Assembly (NCBI RefSeq): GCF_016765675.1
Contig: NZ_JAESWB010000247.1
Span: 62,001-126,000, forward strand
Source of the DNA: Neobacillus paridis
GTDB taxonomy: Bacteria > Bacillota > Bacilli > Bacillales > Cytobacillaceae
Reading direction: 5' to 3'
DNA length: 64,000 bases
Every line of letters starts with the position of its first letter. Within the stretch, counting starts at the first letter, position 1. Both the position numbers and the translations under genes were made by a program. Below, piece after piece: positions 51,634 to 60,770 of this stretch. Under the pieces are notes generated by a model, which saw only the letters and a list, made by a program, of their open reading frames with translations, did no database searches and was not told the origin of the DNA.

Positions 51634-54162
51634 TTGTTGGGCATAAAAAAAGAAAAGATAGTCAAAGTAATAAAGTTCATTTTTCCACTATTTTTGTTAA
51701 TACTCGCGGTTATTGAAATTAGAAAATTTACCGGGCATTTAAATGTTGAGTTACTTAAAAATGAATTAAATCAACTAAATGCCTGGGTCTTATTATTTAT
51801 TATAGCGATCACCTTTGGTGCAGTTTTGCCAATGATTTTATACGATGTGATTTTAGTAAGAGTCTTACAGATCAAAGTTCCTAAGAAGGAACTGTTGGAA
51901 CAATCGTTTATTGCCAATTCATTTTCTAATTTAATTGGCTTTGGCGGCCTGATAGGAGCCATGCTAAGAACATATTTTTTTCATAAGCTAGAGAACGATA
52001 AACGTAGATTGCTAAGTGTCATTGCTTCCGTGTCTTTTTTTTATTTAACCGGTATATCCGTTTTATCATGGGTTGTGACCATTTTTTATCGGCATTTTCC
52101 GCTATTTGTTGATATTAAATGGCTTTATTTTGCTGTTTTAGCTGTGAGTTTGTATTTACCGGTATTTATCATGATCCATTTGATCAATGCAAAGAAGAAT
52201 AACCAGTCACTTATATCCATTAATGCTGGAATGAAGCTGATCGCAGTTTCCATTGTCGAATGGTTTGCTGTGTTTATTGCGATTTACATCTTAAGCAATA
52301 TATTGGGTATTAGCATTCCAATGACAAAGCTATTTCCGGTATACATTAGCTCCGCTTGTGCAGGGATCATTAGTATGATTCCCGGGGGACTTGGCTCCTT
52401 TGATTTGGTTTTCATTTGGGGAATGCAGGATTTACATATTCCACAGGAAAAGGTTTTAGTTCTGCTCCTTTTATATCGGATAGGCTATTACTTTATTCCA
52501 TTTTTAGTAAGCTCTGTATTCTTTGTCAAATTATATTGGAAAAAATGGAATCAATCATGGAATGATTTGCCAAAGGCAATTGTTCAAGGGCTGAGTCACA
52601 TTATTCTGACGCTGCTCGTTTTTTCATCGGGATTAATCTTGCTTTTGTCAGCTAGTGTTCCGGGGATTATGTCCCGACTGAGAATGGCCCAAGAACTTTT
52701 GGCTTTCCCAATCATTAATGTTTCCCATCAGCTTTCCGTGGCGACCGGCTTTTTATTGCTGGGCTTATCACGGGGGATTGAGTATAGTGTCAAACGCACC
52801 TATGATGTAACAATGTTTGCTTTAATTCTAGCTGCATTATTTTCCATCTTTAAGGGGATCGACTATGAAGAAGCGATTTTTTTAATCATTGTTGCCCTGA
52901 TTCTCAGAATGTCCAAGGGACAGTTTTATCGAGAAAGCTACGTACTGACATGGGGAAAAACATTGTTTGACGTCTCGATCATTGTCATCATCACTTCCAT
53001 GTACTTGATAATCGGTTACCTTAATTTGCCAAGCGCGAAATTGGCGATGCCGGAAAAATTATTGCCATATGTTATTGTAGATTCCCATGATTTATTCACA
53101 AGCGCCTTCATTGGACTGCTGATCGCGTTTATGATTCTTTCTGCGGGTTATTTAATTAGTTTGCCAAAAAAGTGGGTATTTGAAAAATCAATCGATGTGG
53201 AAAAAGAAATTCTCGATCATTTTTATAAATACAAAGGAAAAGTATTATCCCATTTAATCCTGTTACATGATAAATTTATTTTTTGGAATAGCAAACGAAA
53301 TATTTTATTTTCGTTTCAACAGTATGCGGATAAATTGATTGTTCTTGGGGAACCTGTCGGGGAACAAGCGGAAATATCCAATGCCATAGCAGAATTTCAA
53401 GAAAAAGCCGATTTGTACGGCTATACTTTGGTATTTTATCAAGTTGGTGAAAAAATGCTGCCGCTTCTCCACAATCACGGTTTTGCTTTCTTTAAGCTTG
53501 GGGAGGAAGCTGTCATTGATTTAAAGGAATTCTCGCTCTCCGACGATAAATTGCAAAATTTACAGGCAATTGAAAATAAGTTCTCTCGTGATCAATATAC
53601 TTTCGAATTGCTGGAACCGCCATTTTCGGAAAAGCTTTTTCAGGAATTAAAGGAGATATCAATAGATTGGCTGCAGGGGAGGAAGGAAAAGGGCTTTTCA
53701 TTGGGATATTTTGATAAAAACTATTTGAATAAAGCACCAATTGCGATTGTTAGAGATAATAATTTACAAATTCTGGGGTTTGTGAGCATCATGTATGTTT
53801 ATGATCAGCAGACCATTTCAGTTGATTTGATGCGTTTCAAACATGATGTTAGACCCGGTACAGTTGATTTTCTCTTCCTTTCATTGATTGAGTGGGCGAA
53901 GAGCCAAGGCTATGAGCGTTTAAATTTGGGGATGGCGCCGTTAGCCAATGTGGGATTATCAAAATTTGCTTTCTTAAGTGAAAAAATCGCCTCGCAAATT
54001 TTTTTACATGGTCATTTAATTTATCATTTTGAAGAGTTAGAAGAATTTAAAGAAAAATATACAAATATTTGGAAACCAAAATATATAGCGTATCGTAAAA
54101 AATCATCACTTCCTTTTATAATGGCACAAATTTCGCTGTTGATATCGAAAAAAAGAGAATAG
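51634..54162 (+). CDS. mprF: MprF, lysylphosphatidylglycerol synthase/flippase
   Basis: Large bifunctional membrane protein (842 aa). N-terminal ~14 membrane helices form the flippase; after residue ~515 the cytoplasmic domain transfers lysine (or alanine) from aminoacyl-tRNA to phosphatidylglycerol (GNAT-like double fold, LGEPVG and DLMRFKHDVRPGTVDFLF signatures). This lowers surface negative charge and protects against cationic peptides. Start TTG 51634 after TAGGTGG; the upstream GTG 51625 lies inside that site. Monocistronic with its own terminator. Confidence 0.92.
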   Translation: MLGIKKEKIVKVIKFIFPLFLLILAVIEIRKFTGHLNVELLKNELNQLNAWVLLFIIAITFGAVLPMILYDVILVRVLQIKVPKKELLEQSFIANSFSNLIGFGGLIGAMLRTYFFHKLENDKRRLLSVIASVSFFYLTGISVLSWVVTIFYRHFPLFVDIKWLYFAVLAVSLYLPVFIMIHLINAKKNNQSLISINAGMKLIAVSIVEWFAVFIAIYILSNILGISIPMTKLFPVYISSACAGIISMIPGGLGSFDLVFIWGMQDLHIPQEKVLVLLLLYRIGYYFIPFLVSSVFFVKLYWKKWNQSWNDLPKAIVQGLSHIILTLLVFSSGLILLLSASVPGIMSRLRMAQELLAFPIINVSHQLSVATGFLLLGLSRGIEYSVKRTYDVTMFALILAALFSIFKGIDYEEAIFLIIVALILRMSKGQFYRESYVLTWGKTLFDVSIIVIITSMYLIIGYLNLPSAKLAMPEKLLPYVIVDSHDLFTSAFIGLLIAFMILSAGYLISLPKKWVFEKSIDVEKEILDHFYKYKGKVLSHLILLHDKFIFWNSKRNILFSFQQYADKLIVLGEPVGEQAEISNAIAEFQEKADLYGYTLVFYQVGEKMLPLLHNHGFAFFKLGEEAVIDLKEFSLSDDKLQNLQAIENKFSRDQYTFELLEPPFSEKLFQELKEISIDWLQGRKEKGFSLGYFDKNYLNKAPIAIVRDNNLQILGFVSIMYVYDQQTISVDLMRFKHDVRPGTVDFLFLSLIEWAKSQGYERLNLGMAPLANVGLSKFAFLSEKIASQIFLHGHLIYHFEELEEFKEKYTNIWKPKYIAYRKKSSLPFIMAQISLLISKKRE

Positions 54163-54172
54163 AAATGGCGAG

Positions 54173-54203
54173 AAACGGTAAGAAAACTGCTTACCGTTTT
54201 TTT
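54173..54203 (+). terminator. Terminator after mprF
   Basis: AAACGGTAAG/CTTACCGTTT stem, T7. Confidence 0.9.
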
Positions 54204-54293
54204 ATGATAAACTTTTTTTGGAAAAACTATTTTTTCTTATTAATAATCTGTTAAAATATATGAGGATTATAGTACTTATTAAGGGTGTTCATA

Positions 54294-55451
54294 TTGAGAA
54301 AATTTGTAGCAGGTTTTTCTTTCATTATTATGCTGTTTTCAATCCAAACGATCACATATGCTAAAAGTGATCCAAAATTGGCATTGAAAAGTGAGGCAGC
54401 CATTCTTTTAGACTCCGAAACAAACGCGGTTCTATACAGTAAAAATGCCGATAAAAAAATGTATCCGGCCAGTCTAACTAAAATTGCGACAGCCATATAT
54501 GCGATTGAAAAGGGCGATTTAAACAGTATTGCGACTGTAAGCGACAATGCCGTAAGACAGGACGGCACGAGAGTTTATTTAGTTGAGGGTGAAAAATTAC
54601 CGTTAATCAAATTGGTCCAAGGCATGCTGATCAATTCCGGAAATGATGCTGCGGTGGCCGTGGCCGAACAGGTAGATGGCAGTGTTAACCAATTTGCCAA
54701 AAATCTAAATGAATATCTAAAAACAACTATCGGTGTCCACCATACTCATTTTACAAATCCAAGTGGTTTATTTGACAAAAATCATTATACGACCGCCAGT
54801 GATATGGCCTTAATCACTAATTATGCAATAAAAAACCCTGTTTTTGCCAAGATTTTCGGGACGAAAAAAATTCATTGGGTAGGAAAGTCCTGGAATACAA
54901 ATATCCTTTCCCACCATAAGATGTTGATTGGTGAGTTCCCTTACAAAGGTATTACAGGTGGGAAAACGGGGTATACGACAGAATCAAAGCAAACTTTATC
55001 GACGACAGCGGATAATGGAAAAATAAAATTAACCGCAGTCGTCCTTAAATCTGATTTGAAACAAGATAAATATGTTGATACGGCGCATTTATTTAACTAT
55101 GGGTTTAAATTCTTTCGTGATCAAACGATAAAACAGGGAGAGAGATTCAAAAAGGCCTCTAAGGAATACCATTCTGACGGAGATATCCTTGTTACAGAAG
55201 ATATACGCGGGACAACCAAAGATTTAACTGATAGCGGGGCCCTTTTGATTAAAAACAAACAAGGAAAGGTTCTTCAAACGGTTCAATTAAAGCCATTGGA
55301 ATTAAAGCCGGCAGCAGCACCGAAAAAAGCTGTTGAACCAAAAGAAAATGAACAGCCGCGATTTGAATCAATGGCAATATTTGGATTAATGTTTATCGTT
55401 GCTGCTTTGATTGTTGCTGGGACTGTCAGGAAGCTTAGCAGAAAGTATTAG
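54294..55451 (+). CDS. D-alanyl-D-alanine carboxypeptidase, DacF/PBP5-type
   Basis: Penicillin-binding protein (385 aa) trimming pentapeptides in peptidoglycan. Signal peptide at the N-terminus; active-site motifs SLTK (Ser acylation), SGN and KTG (GGKTGYT) are all present. A C-terminal membrane helix (residues ~360-380, IFGLMFIVAALIVAG) anchors it from the C-terminus. TTG 54294 is preferred (AAGGG 8 bases before) to GTG 54285, which overlaps the site. Might be sporulation-linked given the next genes. Confidence 0.9.
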   Translation: MRKFVAGFSFIIMLFSIQTITYAKSDPKLALKSEAAILLDSETNAVLYSKNADKKMYPASLTKIATAIYAIEKGDLNSIATVSDNAVRQDGTRVYLVEGEKLPLIKLVQGMLINSGNDAAVAVAEQVDGSVNQFAKNLNEYLKTTIGVHHTHFTNPSGLFDKNHYTTASDMALITNYAIKNPVFAKIFGTKKIHWVGKSWNTNILSHHKMLIGEFPYKGITGGKTGYTTESKQTLSTTADNGKIKLTAVVLKSDLKQDKYVDTAHLFNYGFKFFRDQTIKQGERFKKASKEYHSDGDILVTEDIRGTTKDLTDSGALLIKNKQGKVLQTVQLKPLELKPAAAPKKAVEPKENEQPRFESMAIFGLMFIVAALIVAGTVRKLSRKY

Positions 55452-55458
55452 AAAGATG

Positions 55459-55501
55459 AAAAGGCGATGAAAAGGAACCAAACTTTTCATTGCCTTTTTT
55501 T
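55459..55501. terminator. Terminator between carboxypeptidase and GerPF-like gene
   Basis: AAAAGGCGATGAAAAG/CTTTTCATTGCCTTTT long stem, T7 on plus. Confidence 0.85.
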
Positions 55502-55503
55502 GG

Positions 55504-55770
55504 CTATTCCAAATCACAGTCCTGAATATTGGGCAGGGTGGATTCGAAGGAAGACGGTGAATCTATTTGGTCACGATCATCGACAAAACTTCTTGTGGCA
55601 AAAAAGTCACTTTGGTCACCAAAATTTTGCCCGTAGCCCTGATTTTTTTTATCGGAATTATGCCATTCTGCCAATAGATTTTGTCCAATATTGACAGCAG
55701 AGGCATTTTCAAAGGAATTAATTTTTATCATAAATATATTAATATTAATAAATGGAGCGGGAGTCGGCAT
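55504..55770 (-). CDS. GerPA/GerPF-like spore protein, module B
   Basis: An 88-aa protein, INIFMIKINSFENASAVNIGQNLL start, then Asn/Gly/Gln-rich middle (GYGQNFGDQSDFF) and acidic C-terminus, the same layout as the two proteins at 25884-26393. GGAGGAG site before ATG. It is divergent from the Hsp20-like gene 161 bases away. Upstream GCATATATTTTA on minus resembles a SigK -10, but no -35 partner was found. Confidence 0.75.
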   Translation of the reverse strand: MPTPAPFININIFMIKINSFENASAVNIGQNLLAEWHNSDKKNQGYGQNFGDQSDFFATRSFVDDRDQIDSPSSFESTLPNIQDCDLE

Positions 55771-55931
55771 GTCATCTCCTCCTTATCGTTGCTTAAAATA
55801 TATGCAGGGATCAGCTGTTTAAGAAATCTTAGGGTAAAAATTGGTTTAAATTAACTCAATCAAAAGTATGATGTAGTAATAGAAAAAATGAGTTCATTTT
55901 TTTAATGGATGGTTAGAGGGGGTAGAGCTGC

Positions 55932-56420
55932 ATGGATGTGGAGAAATTAAAGCAATGGCTCGATGTTGCCAAAAGTATGCAAGGGGGCGATTTCTGGGGC
56001 AATATATTTGACCAGGAGTTTGCCAAGCAATTTATCAACGAACAGCAGATGAAGGGCCCCTTTTCTAACACTAATCAACAAGCTTCCCGGGATGCAGGCT
56101 CTGCACGGACATTTCCGATCATTGATGTGCTTGAAGGAGAAGAAGAAGTAATCATCATTATTGAGCTGCCTGGTATATTAAAAGAAAATGTTGAACTAGG
56201 TTTGAACAACAATATTCTTACCGTAAAAGGCAAGGCTCTGCCGCTCCATCCACAATTAAAATTAAGCTATTCGGAAAGGTTTTATGGTGATTTTCAACGG
56301 CAGATCACATTGCCTGATTCCATTACTCCAAATGAAATAAGCGCTAAATTTTGGAACGGAGTTTTACTCGTTAGATATCCAAGGATGGTGGACAAGGGAG
56401 AAATGATTCCCATCGACTAA
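55932..56420 (+). CDS. Hsp20/alpha-crystallin-like spore protein, module B
   Basis: A 162-aa protein, identical in length to the module A protein and sharing the start pattern (MDVEKLKQWLDVAKSMQ versus MEIDKLRKWMEAAQHFQ, then FW..IFD). Alpha-crystallin region includes IELPGILKENVELGL and FWNGVLLVRYP. AGAGGGGGTAGAG ribosome site. Probably co-transcribed with the NNFG gene 87 bases downstream. Proposed coat-associated; not proven. Confidence 0.8.
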   Translation: MDVEKLKQWLDVAKSMQGGDFWGNIFDQEFAKQFINEQQMKGPFSNTNQQASRDAGSARTFPIIDVLEGEEEVIIIIELPGILKENVELGLNNNILTVKGKALPLHPQLKLSYSERFYGDFQRQITLPDSITPNEISAKFWNGVLLVRYPRMVDKGEMIPID

Positions 56421-56507
56421 AACGGATTAGATTTTCTTTCGTACATGTTCAGCTGATTTTCCCATATACATAAAGTAAGGGATTGAAAAGAGGAGCGTTC
56501 CGCGGAG

Positions 56508-56915
56508 ATGTCAATAAAAAATTTATTTTCCATATTTCACAAAAATGAACGTGAAAAGGAACTAATGAAAAAACTGACTTTACTTGACCTGAGTATCAAG
56601 GAACTAGAAACAGCTTTATTTGCTCTTCAAGCTCAATCTCAAGTAGACAAGACGAGCAAAACAACTGAACCTCCAATTATAATCGAGAAGATAAATATCG
56701 AAAAAATTATTTTGGATAAATACGAACTTAATAATAATTTTGGCCAGCTGGGAATTAAAGAACTAAAGGGGAAATTAAATATTGGTGCAACCTACGGTGC
56801 TGAATTTACACCACAGCTGGACGAGGAAGAAAAGAATTCGGAAATGAAACAGGAAAAAGTTGAGGCTGAAGAAACAAGCGGACCGAAAATTAATATCAAG
56901 GCAAAAAAAGACTAA
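56508..56915 (+). CDS. 'NNFG-LGI-LNIG' protein, module B
   Basis: A 135-aa protein. Residues ~1-60 form charged helices (KNEREKELMKKLTLLDLSIK, coiled-coil-like), then IIIEKINIEKIILDKYEL and the conserved core NNNFGQLGIKELKGKLNIG (about 76-94), with an acidic Glu/Lys tail. The core is shared with the 60-aa protein at 24637-24819. Family not recognised; only its repeated pairing with Hsp20-like and GerPF-like genes gives a clue. ATG 56508 with GAGGAGCG site. Confidence 0.7.
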   Translation: MSIKNLFSIFHKNEREKELMKKLTLLDLSIKELETALFALQAQSQVDKTSKTTEPPIIIEKINIEKIILDKYELNNNFGQLGIKELKGKLNIGATYGAEFTPQLDEEEKNSEMKQEKVEAEETSGPKINIKAKKD

Positions 56916-56934
56916 AGATGATCCTTTAGTCTTA
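56909..56934. terminator. Terminator between NNFG gene and UPF0180 gene
   Basis: GACTAAAG/CTTTAGTC stem with T7 on minus; overlaps the plus-strand stop. Confidence 0.75.
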
Positions 56935-56939
56935 AAAAA

Positions 56940-57182
56940 CTATTGAAGTCTGTTCTCTACCTCGCGGCAAACTTCATCTGCAGACATTCCTCTTGCTTCA
57001 ATTACCGGTGCTTTCGTGATTGTCTCTTGCATTCCCATTACGTTGGAATCCAAACCAGTGACGACACAGCAGTCCACATTACGGGCATCTGATTCCTGCT
57101 TTAATTCCACCACATCGTAACCCTTATCACGTAAAGCCCTTGTCACATTTGTCAGCGATTGTTCTACTCCAATCTTTGCCAT
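56940..57182 (-). CDS. UPF0180 (YkuS) family protein
   Basis: An 80-aa protein beginning MAKIGVEQSLTNVTRALRDKGYDVVELK, with the family phrase CCVVTGLDSNVMGMQ. Start ATG 57182 follows AGAGGAGGTG at 8 bases; the frame goes further up without a site. Small, soluble; function unknown. Confidence 0.88.
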   Translation of the reverse strand: MAKIGVEQSLTNVTRALRDKGYDVVELKQESDARNVDCCVVTGLDSNVMGMQETITKAPVIEARGMSADEVCREVENRLQ

Positions 57183-57298
57183 ATAAAACACCTCCTCTGA
57201 CCATTATCGTCCCTAATTTTTTCAAAAATATTCAAGTATATTTATTCGGGTATATTGGAACCATTTATTCCAAACGCTAAGTGTGGAGGTGTTTTGAA

Positions 57299-57439
57299 AT
57301 GGGAAAACAAAGTAAACGCAAAGCCGACCCGTCTACCATTGGGCTTGGTTCACCACAAGTAGAAGGGCAAGGGACGACGAATGGGGAAACAGGAATGAAA
57401 GAAGTATCTTCTGCGCGAAGAAAACAGAAACGATACTAA
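57299..57439 (+). CDS. YuzL-like small protein
   Basis: A 46-aa basic peptide, MGKQSKRKADPSTIGLGSPQ start, then VEGQGTTNGETG and ARRKQKRY at the end. The pattern (Lys/Arg-rich head, PST-G-SP-VEGQGTT core) is that of YuzL-family small proteins, probably made in the spore. GTGGAGGTG site 9 bases before the ATG. Too small for most automatic callers. Confidence 0.75.
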   Translation: MGKQSKRKADPSTIGLGSPQVEGQGTTNGETGMKEVSSARRKQKRY

Positions 57440-57455
57440 TTAAGCAGGCTGAAAA

Positions 57456-57480
57456 GGGCACCAACAGATCTGTGGTGCCC
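57456..57480 (-). terminator. Terminator of the ABC-F gene
   Basis: GGGCACCA/TGGTGCCC stem with TTTT on the minus strand. Confidence 0.75.
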
Positions 57481-57490
57481 CCTAAACAAA

Positions 57491-59110
<1,620 letters not shown>

Positions 59111-59287
59111 CTAAAACATCCTCCAAAAAAACATATTGCTTATCATTATACCATTTATAAAGGGGAAGGGCGAATAATTAAAAAAAGGGGAGCAAGGAAA
59201 TTTTCCAAAAAAATTTTTATGTTTTCACACTTTATTCATAATTTTGGTGTAAAATGAAACTAAGCAGTTTTAAAGAAGGTGAAGAGT

Positions 59288-59422
59288 GTGGCCAAGAAAC
59301 AACTAACGGAACTCGTAAACAAGTTAAAAAAGTCAGGAATTCAAGCGAGTTTAACAAAACCAAAGTCTAATTACCTTTTATCTTTACAACAGCTCAAAAA
59401 ATGTCCTTCATCTGTGAATTAA
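59288..59422 (+). CDS. Hypothetical 44-aa basic peptide
   Basis: A GTG-start frame with AAGGTGAAGAG 5 bases upstream encoding MAKKQLTELVNKLKKSGIQ, then LTKPKSNYLLSLQQLKK and ending CPSSVN. Lys-rich amphipathic helix; no known family. Supported by ribosome site and position before a terminator; otherwise weak. Confidence 0.5.
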   Translation: MAKKQLTELVNKLKKSGIQASLTKPKSNYLLSLQQLKKCPSSVN

Positions 59423-59439
59423 TAAGAGAATAGGTATAA

Positions 59440-59475
59440 AAAGCGATTAATCCCTAAGGACTAACCGCTTTTTTA
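59440..59475. terminator. Bidirectional terminator
   Basis: AAAAGCG-TTA-TCC/GGA-TAA-CGCTTTT imperfect stem and T6; between the small peptide and SCO gene. Confidence 0.7.
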
Positions 59476-59477
59476 TG

Positions 59478-60080
59478 TTATTCCAATTTGTCGATGATTT
59501 TATCATATACATCTTGTTGATTAAAGTCTTTTCCCATTGGAAATTTGGCAATAAATTTATTGTTTTTATCGACCAAATATGTAAAGGTGGTATGAACAAA
59601 TTGTCCATTTCCCGGGTCCTTGAACTGGAATTGCAAGGCATCGGTAATTTTTTTAAGTTTTTTCTGATCCGCCTTAATATTTTGCGGATCCCCAGTCAAA
59701 AATACCCAATGCTTTCCGTTTTCAATTCCAAAACCTTTCATGTATCGGGTTAATGCTTCGGGTGTATCGCGATAGGGGTCAATTGTAATCGTAATAAATT
59801 CAATATTCTTCCCAAATACCCCTTTTTTCTCAAGCTGCTGTTTTAAGCCGACCATTTTTTGTGTTGTCGTTGGACATACGTCCGGGCAATGAGTGTAAGC
59901 AAACTCAATCAGCTTTAATTTTGTTTTATCTTTACCAAATGTATATTGATCACCATTCTGATTGATCAGGGTAACATCTGATGGTATGGCTGCATTTGCG
60001 TCCCGAATAAGAAAAAATGAAATCCCGGCTGCAATTCCAAAGAAAATCGCCAGACCGCAAATAAGATAGATCTTTTTCAA
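59478..60080 (-). CDS. SCO1/SenC family protein, second copy
   Basis: A 200-aa SCO protein with an uncleaved or cleavable N-terminal membrane segment (no lipobox Cys, unlike the ypmQ-like copy). CxxxC copper motif is in YTHCPDVCPTT, the distal His in FVHTTFTYLVD. Delivers copper or reducing power to an oxidase. GGAGGGGAGACACTTG upstream of the ATG. Close to a hemerythrin-like gene and narG, which suggests specialisation for a particular respiratory enzyme. Confidence 0.92.
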   Translation of the reverse strand: MKKIYLICGLAIFFGIAAGISFFLIRDANAAIPSDVTLINQNGDQYTFGKDKTKLKLIEFAYTHCPDVCPTTTQKMVGLKQQLEKKGVFGKNIEFITITIDPYRDTPEALTRYMKGFGIENGKHWVFLTGDPQNIKADQKKLKKITDALQFQFKDPGNGQFVHTTFTYLVDKNNKFIAKFPMGKDFNQQDVYDKIIDKLE

Positions 60081-60204
60081 GTGTCTCCCCTCCTACTATA
60101 TAAGATAAAGAAATTTTTTGAAAAAAGATATGGATAATTTGTGAACAAGAATAAGAACTTAAAAAGAATAATAATTTGAAACTGAAAAAAGCTGCCTGTG
60201 TCAG

Positions 60205-60633
60205 TCAGCCTTTTTGCTCCACGAATAATTTACTCTCTTCTTCCATATTATGAATTTCAAACACGACCAGTAATGCATCGAAGCAACGGACAATTTCTTC
60301 CGTCAACTCTGAGGTTTCCCATCTGTGTTTTATCTGCTTAACAATTAATTCCAAGATTTCATGATCTCTTTTTAATTGAATAATCGTTTCCAACAGGTCC
60401 GGATTTTCAGCCAGCTTTTCTTCAAAAAAACCCTCCTCTTCTGACTGAGCATGGGCCAATGTCCTTGTTTCCCAATGTTCGAGTAATGCATCACATACCT
60501 CTTTTTGCTGCTGTTGTTTTTTATGATCCTTGAACAGCTCTTTTAGAACATTGGTCAATTCTCTTGCTTCTGTAAAAATACCGTCATGAATGGCATGGTG
60601 GGAATGTTTCTTTCTTAGTGATGGCCCGGTCAT
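60205..60633 (-). CDS. Hemerythrin-like HHE-domain protein
   Basis: A 142-aa helical protein with candidate di-iron ligands: SHHAIHDGI near residue 12, HWETRTLAHAQSEEEGFFEE, RDHEILEL, and IHNMEEESKLF at the C-terminus. HHE proteins bind O2 or NO or sense metals. AAAGGAGAATTG precedes ATG 60633; the frame continues to 60651 without a site. Divergent from narG, so may share redox control. A short hairpin at its end serves as terminator. Confidence 0.8.
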   Translation of the reverse strand: MTGPSLRKKHSHHAIHDGIFTEARELTNVLKELFKDHKKQQQQKEVCDALLEHWETRTLAHAQSEEEGFFEEKLAENPDLLETIIQLKRDHEILELIVKQIKHRWETSELTEEIVRCFDALLVVFEIHNMEEESKLFVEQKG

Positions 60634-60770
60634 GTCAATTCTCCTTTCCAATTTTTCTTTCTTCAGTCATTTCCAACCTATGGATTATTTAAAACAAACC
60701 TGAACTGAAAGAATAGATTTACAGTTAATGGATACATTACTAGATAAAAATGTTTAAAGAAGGTGAGAAT

